Source of the DNA: Gemmatimonadota bacterium
GTDB lineage: Bacteria > Gemmatimonadota > Gemmatimonadetes > Gemmatimonadales > GWC2-71-9
Assembly (NCBI GenBank): GCA_003221035.1
Contig: QHUB01000010.1
Coordinates: 1 to 64,000, forward strand
Reading direction: 5' to 3'
Length of the DNA stretch: 64,000 nt
In this document: positions 1-7,336 of the stretch, piece after piece
Layout: every line of letters starts with the position of its first letter
How positions within the stretch are numbered: position 1 is the first letter of the stretch
Position numbers and translations under genes: made by a program
The notes under the pieces: generated by a model
What the model saw: the letters and a program-made list of their open reading frames with translations, nothing else
What the model was told of the DNA's origin: nothing
Database searches by the model: none

Positions 1-550
1 TTGGCCGGATTGTTTCCTCTATATAGGACGGCAGCAGAAAGCGATCGGCGCCCTTGCCGACGAAGACGTTGAAGTGATTGGTCCAGACGTCGACCATCAC
101 CTCGCGGAGCTGCCGCTCCGAGATCGCGGCGCGCACGATCGCGAGCTGCTGGAGCTCACCACCGAGCTCGCGGAACTCGCGCATGGGGGCGGACCTCACC
201 CCCTGACCCCCTCTCCTGTCGGAGAGGGGGAAAGAATCCCGCATGTCCCGCTGCAGGCGCTGCCGCTCGCGCTGGACATCGCGGAAACGCTCGGCGAGAT
301 CGGCGCGATTGTAATCGAGAATCTTGAACTCACGCTCGCGCTCGGCGAGATGGGAGTCGTCGATGTGCCCGGGATCGAGCTGGCGCTCGATCCAACGCAT
401 CACGCCGAACCGTGCGATCGAGTCAGCCTCGCCGGGACGGGCGCCATACGCCAGACGATTCAACGCATGAAAGGCCGAGTCGCGCGGCGTGAGCGCGGGC
501 GTGGACGCCGGCACCTGCACCGCGAGTGCGAATAAGGCGATGAAATGCAT
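1..550 (-). CDS. DUF1800 domain protein, N-terminal part (cut by left window edge)
   Basis: The minus strand from the ATG at 550 reads open to the window edge (183 codons), so the ORF track missed it. It starts with a signal-peptide-like stretch (MHFIALFALAVQ). Next come FHALNRLAYGARPGE and RWIERQLDP, then VDVWTNHFNVFVGKGADRF, which are hallmarks of the DUF1800 family of exported bacterial proteins of unknown biochemical role, often paired with DUF1501 proteins. About residues 103-120 (SFPLSDRRGGQGVRS) look foreign to the family and are encoded by a palindromic element. No clear ribosome-binding site precedes the ATG. The C-terminal half lies outside the window. Confidence 0.85.
   Translation of the reverse strand, partial: MHFIALFALAVQVPASTPALTPRDSAFHALNRLAYGARPGEADSIARFGVMRWIERQLDPGHIDDSHLAEREREFKILDYNRADLAERFRDVQRERQRLQRDMRDSFPLSDRRGGQGVRSAPMREFRELGGELQQLAIVRAAISERQLREVMVDVWTNHFNVFVGKGADRFLLPSYIEETIRP
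192..231. repeat. CCCCTCTCC palindromic element inside the DUF1800 gene
   Basis: The plus strand reads CCTCACCCCCTGACCCCCTC followed by TCCTGTCGGAGAGGGGG. The core CCCCTCTCC/GGAGAGGGG is a hairpin with a 3-4 nt loop. It sits in frame inside the DUF1800 reading frame without breaking it. The type resembles dispersed intergenic palindromes known from many GC-rich genomes. Copy number cannot be judged from one window. Confidence 0.7.
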
Positions 551-590
551 GTGGCTATACTGACGTTCAGACTCACGGTGAAGTTAACGC

Positions 591-1430
591 CTAGGGCGCA
601 GGTCGAACGTTTCCCCCGTCAGCCACGAATTTCCAGGATCGGTCCGTCTGGCGCCGCCAGATCGTGACGTACTTGCTGTAGTGATTCAGGCTGGTGATGC
701 GAGCCTCGCCCACGGTGCAGCCGAGGTCACCGGACGGTGCGATTTGCGCCGTGACCGGCCACCACTCCAGCACCGCCCCTGCCGGAAAACCGTCGAAGCC
801 CGCGCCGATCGCCTCGCGTCCCTCCGTGATCTGCGACCCGCCACCGAGCGCGATCGCCTCCTCGGCGGCGAACGCAAGGAACGCCGCCTTCGCCCCGCGC
901 GCGACGGAGCGTGCCGCGAATGCCGAGTCCGCCATGATCAGCTCATGCGAATCGGCGCGGCCGCGCACCTGCGCGCTCGATGCCGCTTTGGGCGTTGTGG
1001 CCGCGGCAGACGTCGAGTCGGCGATGGGGCGAGTGCCTGCGAACGCTGCGAGTCGCCACGAATCACCGGTGCGCTTCCAGCATGCGAGATACTTTCCGCG
1101 CTGTCCTCCGCCCGATGTGGACGTCCAGCCGTAGGTGTAGCCAAGATGGCCATCGGCCGAGACGTCGCCAAACACGGGGGTCCAGGTCTGCTGGAGAATT
1201 GAATCGTCGTTCTGGAGGAAAGCGCGAATCCGTTCGCTGCCGCGCAGGAGCGGCGCGCCAGGATAGAGGTATGCCGCGTCGTCGGTGAATGCAGGCACGA
1301 AGCCGGAGAGCAAACCAAGTGTCGCGGTTCGCTCCGAGAGCGCGCGGTCGGCGGCGAGCAGCGCGTCACGCTCCGAAGTCCGGTCCGCCGAGGTGAGCAG
1401 CAGTGTGAAGCCAAGCAGCAGGTATCGCAT
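591..1430 (-). CDS. Exported protein with two SnoaL/DUF4440-like (NTF2-fold) domains
   Basis: A 279-residue protein with an N-terminal signal segment (MRYLLLGFTLLLTS). Two cone-fold NTF2-like modules follow. The first spans about residues 20-130 (LLAADRALSERTATLG, then TWTPVFGDVSADGHLGYTYG, ending CWKRTGDSWRLAAF). The second, about 165-275, repeats the plan and ends in IWRRQTDRSWKFVADGG. This suggests an internal duplication. The start is well supported by GGGAGG seven bases before the ATG. The family includes ketosteroid-isomerase-like folds; no substrate can be assigned. It is divergent from the sensor kinase gene at 1566. Confidence 0.8.
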   Translation of the reverse strand: MRYLLLGFTLLLTSADRTSERDALLAADRALSERTATLGLLSGFVPAFTDDAAYLYPGAPLLRGSERIRAFLQNDDSILQQTWTPVFGDVSADGHLGYTYGWTSTSGGGQRGKYLACWKRTGDSWRLAAFAGTRPIADSTSAAATTPKAASSAQVRGRADSHELIMADSAFAARSVARGAKAAFLAFAAEEAIALGGGSQITEGREAIGAGFDGFPAGAVLEWWPVTAQIAPSGDLGCTVGEARITSLNHYSKYVTIWRRQTDRSWKFVADGGNVRPAP

Positions 1431-1565
1431 GGGTTTACCTCCCGGCGAAAATCTGGTGCCGGCGCGCGCGCGCGCGTAGAGGCGCCACGTTACCGCTGTG
1501 TGAATTCACACGATTCTGACCGCGTAAGCCGGGCAGGTCGTGCGGCGGTGTCGTACGATGCTACA

Positions 1566-2654
1566 ATGAGGTTCATGAAGCGTGCACTCATCGTCCTCGG
1601 CGCCTGGTCCGCGGTGGCGCTGCTCTTCTCCATTCAGATGCGCTTCCAGGCCACGCCCGACGCCACGCCACGCCCGTGGGGCTGGATTCTCGCGTGGCAG
1701 TTCACCGGATGGTGGACGTGGGCCCTGTTCACCACGCCCGTGTGCGCGTTCTCCGCCTGGGCGGTGCGCCGGATCCGCAAACCGGCGCTGTTGATCGCGG
1801 CGCACATCCCCGTCGCCGTAGTCAGCGCCGTCGCCTGCGCCGGTTTCGAGGGCGGACTGAAATGGGAGCTCGGTCTCTGGCGCACCCCACACACGTTTCT
1901 CTCGGGCGTGTGGGACGGCATCTCGATCTGGTGGACGTTCAATGTGCTGGTCTACGCCATGATCGCGGGCCTCTACCATGCCTGGCGCGCCTCGCGGCTC
2001 GAAATGCAACTGGTCCAGGCGCGCCTCGACGCACTGGTCGGCCAGCTTCAGCCGCACTTTCTCTTCAACACGCTGCACACGATTTCCGCGTTCGTGCTGG
2101 AGGATCCCAAGCAGGCCAATCGCATGATCACCCGGCTCTCGGAGCTACTGCGCCAATCGTTTAACCGCGAGCGCGGCCCGCTCGTCACACTGGAGGAGGA
2201 GCTCGAGTTGTTGGATCATTACGTGGCGATTCAAGAGGCGCGCTTTGGCGACCGGCTGCGCGTGACATTCCGCGTCGATCCGCGGGCGGCCGCGGCCGCG
2301 GTCCCTACACTGTTGCTGCAGCCGCTCGTGGAGAACGCGATCCGCCACGGCGCGCTTCCCAACGGCGGCGTCGCCGAAGTCGAGATTGCCGCGACCCGAG
2401 AGGGCAACCGCCTGCACCTGACTGTTCGCGACAACGGTCCCGGTCTCAGCGCCGAGCGGAGTCCAAACGGTAACGGCAACGGCGATGGCAACGGCTTTGG
2501 AGGACTTGGGCTCGCCAACACGCGCGCCCGCCTCACCGAGCTGTACGGGCCGAGCCATCGGTTCGAGCTGACGAACGCGCCGCCGCCCAACGCGAGCGGT
2601 GCGCTGGCAACGATCGACATTCCGTATAATGACCATGCGCGCGATCATCGTTGA
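1566..2654 (+). CDS. LytS/YehU-type sensor histidine kinase
   Basis: A membrane sensor kinase of 362 residues from the ATG at 1566; the track's GTG start at 1500 adds an unlikely polar leader. Four hydrophobic segments lie in roughly the first 140 residues. The His_kinase (PF06580) box QLQPHFLFNTLHTISAFV follows, then the HATPase domain with LLLQPLVENAIRHG, VRDNGPGLS and GGLGLANTRARL. The ATP-lid carries a low-complexity PNGNGNGDGNGFG insert encoded by GGCAACGGC-like repeats. Its 3' end overlaps the response-regulator gene by 20 nt, so the pair is almost certainly co-translated. The signal sensed is unknown. Confidence 0.93.
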   Translation: MRFMKRALIVLGAWSAVALLFSIQMRFQATPDATPRPWGWILAWQFTGWWTWALFTTPVCAFSAWAVRRIRKPALLIAAHIPVAVVSAVACAGFEGGLKWELGLWRTPHTFLSGVWDGISIWWTFNVLVYAMIAGLYHAWRASRLEMQLVQARLDALVGQLQPHFLFNTLHTISAFVLEDPKQANRMITRLSELLRQSFNRERGPLVTLEEELELLDHYVAIQEARFGDRLRVTFRVDPRAAAAAVPTLLLQPLVENAIRHGALPNGGVAEVEIAATREGNRLHLTVRDNGPGLSAERSPNGNGNGDGNGFGGLGLANTRARLTELYGPSHRFELTNAPPPNASGALATIDIPYNDHARDHR

Positions 2655-3321
2655 CGACGAGGCGCCGGCGCGCCGGCGGCTCAAAGGCGTACTGCAGCAG
2701 ATCAGCAGCGTCACGCGGATCGACGAGTGCACGAATGGCCGCGACGCGGTCGAACTGCTGCGTCGCGGCACGCCGGATCTCGTCTTCCTCGACATTCAGA
2801 TGCCCGATCTCGACGGCTTTGCGGTCGCGGCTGCAGCGAGCAGCGAGCGTCCTCCCGCCATCGTCTTCGTTACGGCCTTCGAAGAGCACGCGGTTCGCGC
2901 ATTCGAGATTCAGGCGTTCGACTATCTGCTCAAGCCGTTCGACGACGAGCGCGTGATTGCTACGGTCAGGCGCGCGGAGGATTTTCTCGACTGGGCGCGG
3001 CGTGAAGGAACGACCGATCCCTCGCTGCACGGCTTCGGGGACGTCACGGTCGATTTCGCCCGCCATCAGGTCCGCCGAGCGGGACGGACGGCCGAGCTGC
3101 GGCCCAAGGAGTATCAGCTGCTGCTCGCGCTGATGAAGCGAGGCGGCCGGGTGGCGAGCCGGCTCGAGCTGCTGCGCGAAGTCTGGGGCTATGCAGACGA
3201 CGTGATGAGCCGGACGGTGGACACGCACGTGGCCATGCTGCGCCGCAAGCTCGAGCACGATCCGGCGCACCCGCGCCACATCGTGACGGTACGGACGTTC
3301 GGCTACCGGATCGAGCGCTAG
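2635..3321 (+). CDS. Response regulator: LytTR-type receiver with OmpR/PhoB-type output
   Basis: A 228-residue partner of the upstream kinase. The receiver (1-120) reads RAIIVDDEAPARRRL, with Asp53 in LVFLDIQMPDLDGF as phospho-acceptor and TAFEEHAVRAFEIQAFDYLLKPF, a pattern usual for LytR/AlgR-type receivers. The output domain (about 140-228) is instead an OmpR/PhoB winged helix: LRPKEYQLLLALMKRGGRV, REVWGY, RTVDTHVAMLRRKLE and TVRTFGYRIE. ATG 2635 was chosen because MRAIIVDDE is the conserved beginning; an ATG two codons upstream is also possible. Its TAG stop overlaps the convergent neighbour's stop in a shared CTAG. Confidence 0.93.
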   Translation: MRAIIVDDEAPARRRLKGVLQQISSVTRIDECTNGRDAVELLRRGTPDLVFLDIQMPDLDGFAVAAAASSERPPAIVFVTAFEEHAVRAFEIQAFDYLLKPFDDERVIATVRRAEDFLDWARREGTTDPSLHGFGDVTVDFARHQVRRAGRTAELRPKEYQLLLALMKRGGRVASRLELLREVWGYADDVMSRTVDTHVAMLRRKLEHDPAHPRHIVTVRTFGYRIER

Positions 3322-4415
3322 CGAAACAGCAGCCGGTCGGCGATTCGCTCGGCGATGGCTTCCGGCTCGCCGCTCGAGCGATTCGTCAGGATGACGATGG
3401 TGACGCGCCGATCGGGGTAGCGCTGGATCGCATTGCGAAATCCGCTCGTTTCGCCGGTATGGCGCCAGCGTCTGATTCCGCGGTAACGATCCACGAACCA
3501 GCCAAAGCCGTATTCGGTCGCCGCGCCGGCCGGCAACTGCGGCGGCGTCGTGGCGAGTGTCAGACTTGCCGTATCGACGACTTCGTTGCCGCCGGCGTAG
3601 AGCGCCTGATCCCAGCGCACCATGTCGTCCACGTTGGTGTAGATCCCGCCATCGCCGAGTGTGGCACTGGTGAGGCTCTGATCGCTCGGTGTAAATCCGC
3701 CGCCCCGCGGCGAGTAACCGAACGCCCGCCGCGGCACGGTGTCCACTCCTTCTACATGCGCGACGCTCGCCCGCATCCCCAACGGCCTGAAGATCCGAGT
3801 GCGCACGAATTCCGGATACGACATGCCTGACACGCGCGCCACGATCAACCCCAGCAGCACGTAGCCTGAGTTGCTGTAGCGATACTGCGTCCCGGCCGGG
3901 AAGTAGACCGAGTCCTTGGCCGACAGCATGGCGAGCACGTCCTGGTCGTTCAGTTGCGTGGCGCGACTTTCGGGGATCAAGTCCTCGTAATCGACGAGTC
4001 CCGACGTGTGATTCAACAGATGGCGCACGGTGACCGGGCGCGCGGCGCGGGGCAACTCAGGCAGCATGTCGCTGACCGGCTGATCGTAGCGGAGCTTCCC
4101 GTCCTTCACGAGCAGCGTCGCCGCCATGGCCGTGAACTGTTTCGAGACGGAGGCGAGACGATAGTCGGTCTCGGGCGTCGCCGCGACGCCGCGCTCGAGA
4201 TTGGCCATGCCATAGGCGCGCCGGACGACCACCTTGCCGTCCTGGATCACGATGACGCTTGCGCCCGGAACCGACGGCGCCGAGTAAGCCGAGAACAGCG
4301 AATCGATAAAGCGAGATTCGTCAGCGCGCACGCCAGGTGCCCGAGGTGCCCGAGGTCCACCGGTAGCGCAGGCCGCGCATGCGAGCAGTATCAGGACTTC
4401 GCAGCGGCGTACCAT
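3318..4415 (-). CDS. Class C beta-lactamase-family serine hydrolase (lipoprotein)
   Basis: A 365-residue Beta-lactamase (PF00144) family protein. The N-terminus has a lipobox-like LLACAACATG, so it is probably a lipoprotein. The nucleophile motif SxxK is SVSK (near residue 90), the YxN motif is YSN in QYRYSNSGYVLLG, and the third box is HTGETSGF in place of KTG. These are typical of penicillin-binding-protein-like esterases and peptidases such as EstB and D-aminopeptidase, so it need not act on antibiotics. A tandem AGGTGCCCG repeat encodes GPRAPRAPG after the lipobox. It overlaps the ArsC-like gene upstream by 25 nt. Confidence 0.88.
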   Translation of the reverse strand: MVRRCEVLILLACAACATGGPRAPRAPGVRADESRFIDSLFSAYSAPSVPGASVIVIQDGKVVVRRAYGMANLERGVAATPETDYRLASVSKQFTAMAATLLVKDGKLRYDQPVSDMLPELPRAARPVTVRHLLNHTSGLVDYEDLIPESRATQLNDQDVLAMLSAKDSVYFPAGTQYRYSNSGYVLLGLIVARVSGMSYPEFVRTRIFRPLGMRASVAHVEGVDTVPRRAFGYSPRGGGFTPSDQSLTSATLGDGGIYTNVDDMVRWDQALYAGGNEVVDTASLTLATTPPQLPAGAATEYGFGWFVDRYRGIRRWRHTGETSGFRNAIQRYPDRRVTIVILTNRSSGEPEAIAERIADRLLFR

Positions 4416-4747
4416 GCGTTCCAGGTTTCCGCGGCAGCGCCGATGGTGAGCTGCTGCTGATTGCGCACGAGCGGCATCTGCAGCAGCAGCGGCTCGAGGC
4501 TGAGCTTCTCCAGCCAGCGCTCCTCACTCAACATCGCCGACTTGAGTCCCAGCTCCGCGTAGCGCTTCGCGTCGCGGTCGACCAACGCCGCGATGCCGAA
4601 CTTCTGCGCGAAGCGGCGCAGCTCGCCGATCGAGGCCGCGCGCTCGTTGAGATCGACAAAGTGAACGGTGATGCGCCGTTCGGCGAAGAAGCGCAGGGCG
4701 GCGCGAGTAGCGGCGCTCTTCTTGACCCCGAAGATTTGAACCTCCAC
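4391..4747 (-). CDS. ArsC/Spx-fold protein lacking the catalytic cysteine
   Basis: From the GTG at 4747 this gives 118 residues, the normal ArsC-family length. The track start at 4825 would run into the divergent EamA start. The beginning VEVQIFGVKKSAATRAALRFF and VHFVDLNERAASIGELRRFA match the ArsC/YffB/Spx thioredoxin-like fold. Where arsenate reductase or YffB has a Cys after the first strand, this protein has Lys-Lys-Ser, so redox catalysis looks unlikely. A GGGG stretch about eight bases upstream could serve as ribosome-binding site. It heads a two-gene unit with the serine hydrolase. Role unknown. Confidence 0.75.
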   Translation of the reverse strand: MEVQIFGVKKSAATRAALRFFAERRITVHFVDLNERAASIGELRRFAQKFGIAALVDRDAKRYAELGLKSAMLSEERWLEKLSLEPLLLQMPLVRNQQQLTIGAAAETWNAWYAAAKS

Positions 4748-4809
4748 GCTGCGCCCCAGTGCGACGGTGCACCAAGCTAGTCTATATTCCTCGCTCCCGG
4801 CGAGGTGCG

Positions 4810-5676
4810 ATGAGTCCCCGATCAAAAATTATTGCCGCCGCGGTCCTCTTCTCGACCGGCGGCGCGGCGATCAAGTATTGCGGCTTCGGCGCATGGCAGC
4901 TCGCCGCCTGCCGGGCCACGATCGCCATGATCACCATTGTCCTGCTGCTGCCCGAGGCCCGGCGCGGTTGGAGCTGGCGCACGGTGATCGTCGGCTTTGC
5001 CTACGCCGCCACGACGCTGCTCTATGTGCAGGCGAACAAACACACCACGGCGGCGAGCGCGATCTTCCTGCAGTCCACGAGCCCCCTGTTCATTCTGTTG
5101 CTCGCGCCGCTGCTGCTGGGCGAGCACGCCACGCGCCGCGACGTTACGCAGATGGCGGTGATGGCTGCCGGGATGGCGCTGTTCTTGTTCGGGATGGATC
5201 AGCCCTCGGCGACGGCGCCGAACCCGCGCCTGGGCAATCTGCTGGCTGCGATTTGCGCCGTGACGTGGACGCTCACGGTGATCGGCTACCGCTGGATCGT
5301 GACGCGCGGTTCGTCCGTAGCAGCCGCGGCTGTGGCCGGCAACCTGACGGCTGCGATCATCTCGTGGATCATGGCGCAGCCGCTCGCACGCGGGCGTCCG
5401 GGCGACTGGGCGGTCGTGGTCTTCCTCGGCGTCTGCCAGCTCGGGATCCCGTATCTGTTCCTCACTCGTGCGGTGCCGAAAGTACGCGCGCTCGAGGTGG
5501 GTCTCTTCCTTCTTATAGAGCCGGTGCTCAATCCGATCTGGGCCTGGCTCGTGCATCGCGAAACACCGGGCCCGGCCACGCTCGCCGGCGGCGCGCTGAT
5601 CCTCGGCGCCACCGCCGTGCGCATGATCTTCGATGTCCGACAGCCCCCGCCCGTGCCGGAGTCGATCCCGGTGTAA
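4810..5676 (+). CDS. EamA/DMT-family transporter
   Basis: A 288-residue protein from ATG 4810. About ten hydrophobic helices are arranged as two EamA repeats: ATTLLYVQANKHTTAASAIF and STSPLFILLLAPLLLGE in the first half, RALEVGLFLLIEPVLNPIWAW in the second. EamA proteins export or import small metabolites across the inner membrane; the substrate cannot be told from sequence. It is followed at once by a hairpin shared with the convergent subtilase gene. Confidence 0.9.
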   Translation: MSPRSKIIAAAVLFSTGGAAIKYCGFGAWQLAACRATIAMITIVLLLPEARRGWSWRTVIVGFAYAATTLLYVQANKHTTAASAIFLQSTSPLFILLLAPLLLGEHATRRDVTQMAVMAAGMALFLFGMDQPSATAPNPRLGNLLAAICAVTWTLTVIGYRWIVTRGSSVAAAAVAGNLTAAIISWIMAQPLARGRPGDWAVVVFLGVCQLGIPYLFLTRAVPKVRALEVGLFLLIEPVLNPIWAWLVHRETPGPATLAGGALILGATAVRMIFDVRQPPPVPESIPV

Positions 5677-5681
5677 AAAAA

Positions 5682-5710
5682 GGACCCGCCGCTGGGCGGG
5701 CCCTTGTTGT
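5682..5710. terminator. Bidirectional intrinsic terminator between EamA and subtilase genes
   Basis: GGACCCGCC, a 4-nt loop, then GGCGGGCCC form a 9-bp stem with one mismatch. On the minus strand it is followed by TCCTTTTTTT, a good U-tract for the subtilase gene. On the plus strand it is followed by TTGTTGT just after the EamA stop. Confidence 0.8.
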
Positions 5711-5721
5711 ATCGGCGCGAG

Positions 5722-7239
5722 TTACTGCGTCGCTCTGAGGGCGTTTACTCGCCCACCGCCGTAGAAGTCGTCGTTGCCGGGTTTGCCGAGGTCGTCCGCG
5801 GACGCGCGCAGGCGCGCTGCGACGGCCGCCGGTCCGATCTTCCCATATTTGCCGATGATCAGCGCCGCGACACCGGAGACCGCCGGGGTGGCCATGCTCG
5901 TCCCGGCCGCCCAGCAATAGGTGGCGTTGCTCGGGCCCGAGCCGCGGCATGGGGCCATGACCATATCGAAGACCCAACAGCGGTTGACGACCAGGCCGCT
6001 GGGAATGCGCGGGACCGCGCAGAGGTTCGGGGGCGGCTGGTCGGGGAGCACGAAATCGCCGCCGCCGGCCGCGAAGTCGACTGCCGACTGACCGTAGTTC
6101 GTATACGACGCCGGGCGATCGTAATTCGTCGCGCCGAACACAAAGCCTACAGGACCGGTCGCCGAGACGGCGATCACATGCGGCGACATCGCCGGCAGGA
6201 AGACCGTGTTCGCCGTGTGGTCGAGATCCGTGTACTCGTTGCCCAGTGCGGCGACGACGGTGACGCCGCGCTGCCACGCGTAGGTCGTCGCCTTGCCGAG
6301 CGCGACGGCGATTTTCGCCGCGACGACGCCCTGCCGCGCGAATTGCGCGCCGAGGCTCATGTTGATCACGTCGGCGCCCGCGCCGCCTTCAGCGATCGGA
6401 GTTGCCGCGTACACGATTCCCGCGATGACCTGACCGAAGGAGCCGCTGCCGCAATGGAGCACCTTGACGCCGATGAGCGTGGCATTCGGGGCAATACCCA
6501 CCGTGCCGATATTCTGGCCGGGCGCGGCCACGATTCCGGCGACGTGTGTGCCGTGCCAGAAGCTGTCCGTCGAGTTGCAGACGCCGTTCGTGTCACGCGC
6601 CTGGTCGAAGTTGAACGGCTGACCAGCGACGAACGATGCCGAATGCGCGACGTCGAGATTGGGCGCGATGTCGATGTGTGTCGAGCGAATGCCGCCGTCG
6701 AGAATGGCGACGCGCGCGCCGGCGCCTCTGTTGCCGGCATCCCAGGCCGCAGGCGCGGACAGCGCATCGGGGACCCATTGCGCGTGGCGGAATGTTTCGG
6801 CGGCGCCGAAGCTGGTTGCGGGCTCGACGGCTGTGCCTTCCCCGGCATCGACTTCACCGGCCTCGATGACGCGTTCCGGCTGCACCCACTGCACCACCAG
6901 GTCTTCAGTGGCCCAGAGCGCGCCTTTGATCTTGGCGGCGCGTCCCGCGAACTTCGGATCGTCCGAGCTGGCGACGGCGACGCCGATCTGATCGAACTGC
7001 GATGTCAGCGCGCCACCCGCCGCGCTCACCTGAGCTGCGAGATCGCCAGGCAAGGAGCCGGCAAAGTTGATGATGTACGATTTGGTGGTTGGTACGGCGA
7101 TACCTGAAAGATTCGGAGTCGTAATCAGCGACGGCTGATTCGCCATGCTGGGTGTCGTCGTAATGGGTGCGTCGTTGACGCATGCCGCGACGACGATCGC
7201 TCCCGCGATCGCGGCGGTTCGTAAGACAACCTTGTGCAT
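5722..7239 (-). CDS. S8 family subtilisin-like serine peptidase (lipoprotein)
   Basis: A 505-residue secreted protease from ATG 7239, where a signal peptide with lipobox IVVAAC begins; the longer track start adds a non-signal leader. After an inhibitor-I9-like propeptide region, the peptidase S8 triad is visible: Asp in ARVAILDGGIRSTH, His in FWHGTHVAGIVAA and Ser in AAGTSMATPAVSGVAALI. The oxyanion Asn is in ALGNEY. The Asp motif is DGG rather than the usual DTG or DSG. It is probably anchored outside the cytoplasmic membrane. Divergent from the MFS gene. Confidence 0.93.
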   Translation of the reverse strand: MHKVVLRTAAIAGAIVVAACVNDAPITTTPSMANQPSLITTPNLSGIAVPTTKSYIINFAGSLPGDLAAQVSAAGGALTSQFDQIGVAVASSDDPKFAGRAAKIKGALWATEDLVVQWVQPERVIEAGEVDAGEGTAVEPATSFGAAETFRHAQWVPDALSAPAAWDAGNRGAGARVAILDGGIRSTHIDIAPNLDVAHSASFVAGQPFNFDQARDTNGVCNSTDSFWHGTHVAGIVAAPGQNIGTVGIAPNATLIGVKVLHCGSGSFGQVIAGIVYAATPIAEGGAGADVINMSLGAQFARQGVVAAKIAVALGKATTYAWQRGVTVVAALGNEYTDLDHTANTVFLPAMSPHVIAVSATGPVGFVFGATNYDRPASYTNYGQSAVDFAAGGGDFVLPDQPPPNLCAVPRIPSGLVVNRCWVFDMVMAPCRGSGPSNATYCWAAGTSMATPAVSGVAALIIGKYGKIGPAAVAARLRASADDLGKPGNDDFYGGGRVNALRATQ

Positions 7240-7336
7240 TGTGTGCGCTCCAGAAGCGTGTTGAACGGGCGGGTGATGGAACTCCCGGAAGCTGCCGCCA
7301 GGGGCGAAGGTCCGCAAGCTATATTCTCTCCGCCCC

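Noticed and set aside
4759-4809. Longer N-terminus of the EamA protein from TTG/GTG-type starts
   Set aside because: The extra residues are polar, unlike the helix start at ATG 4810, and overlap the divergent ArsC-like start region.
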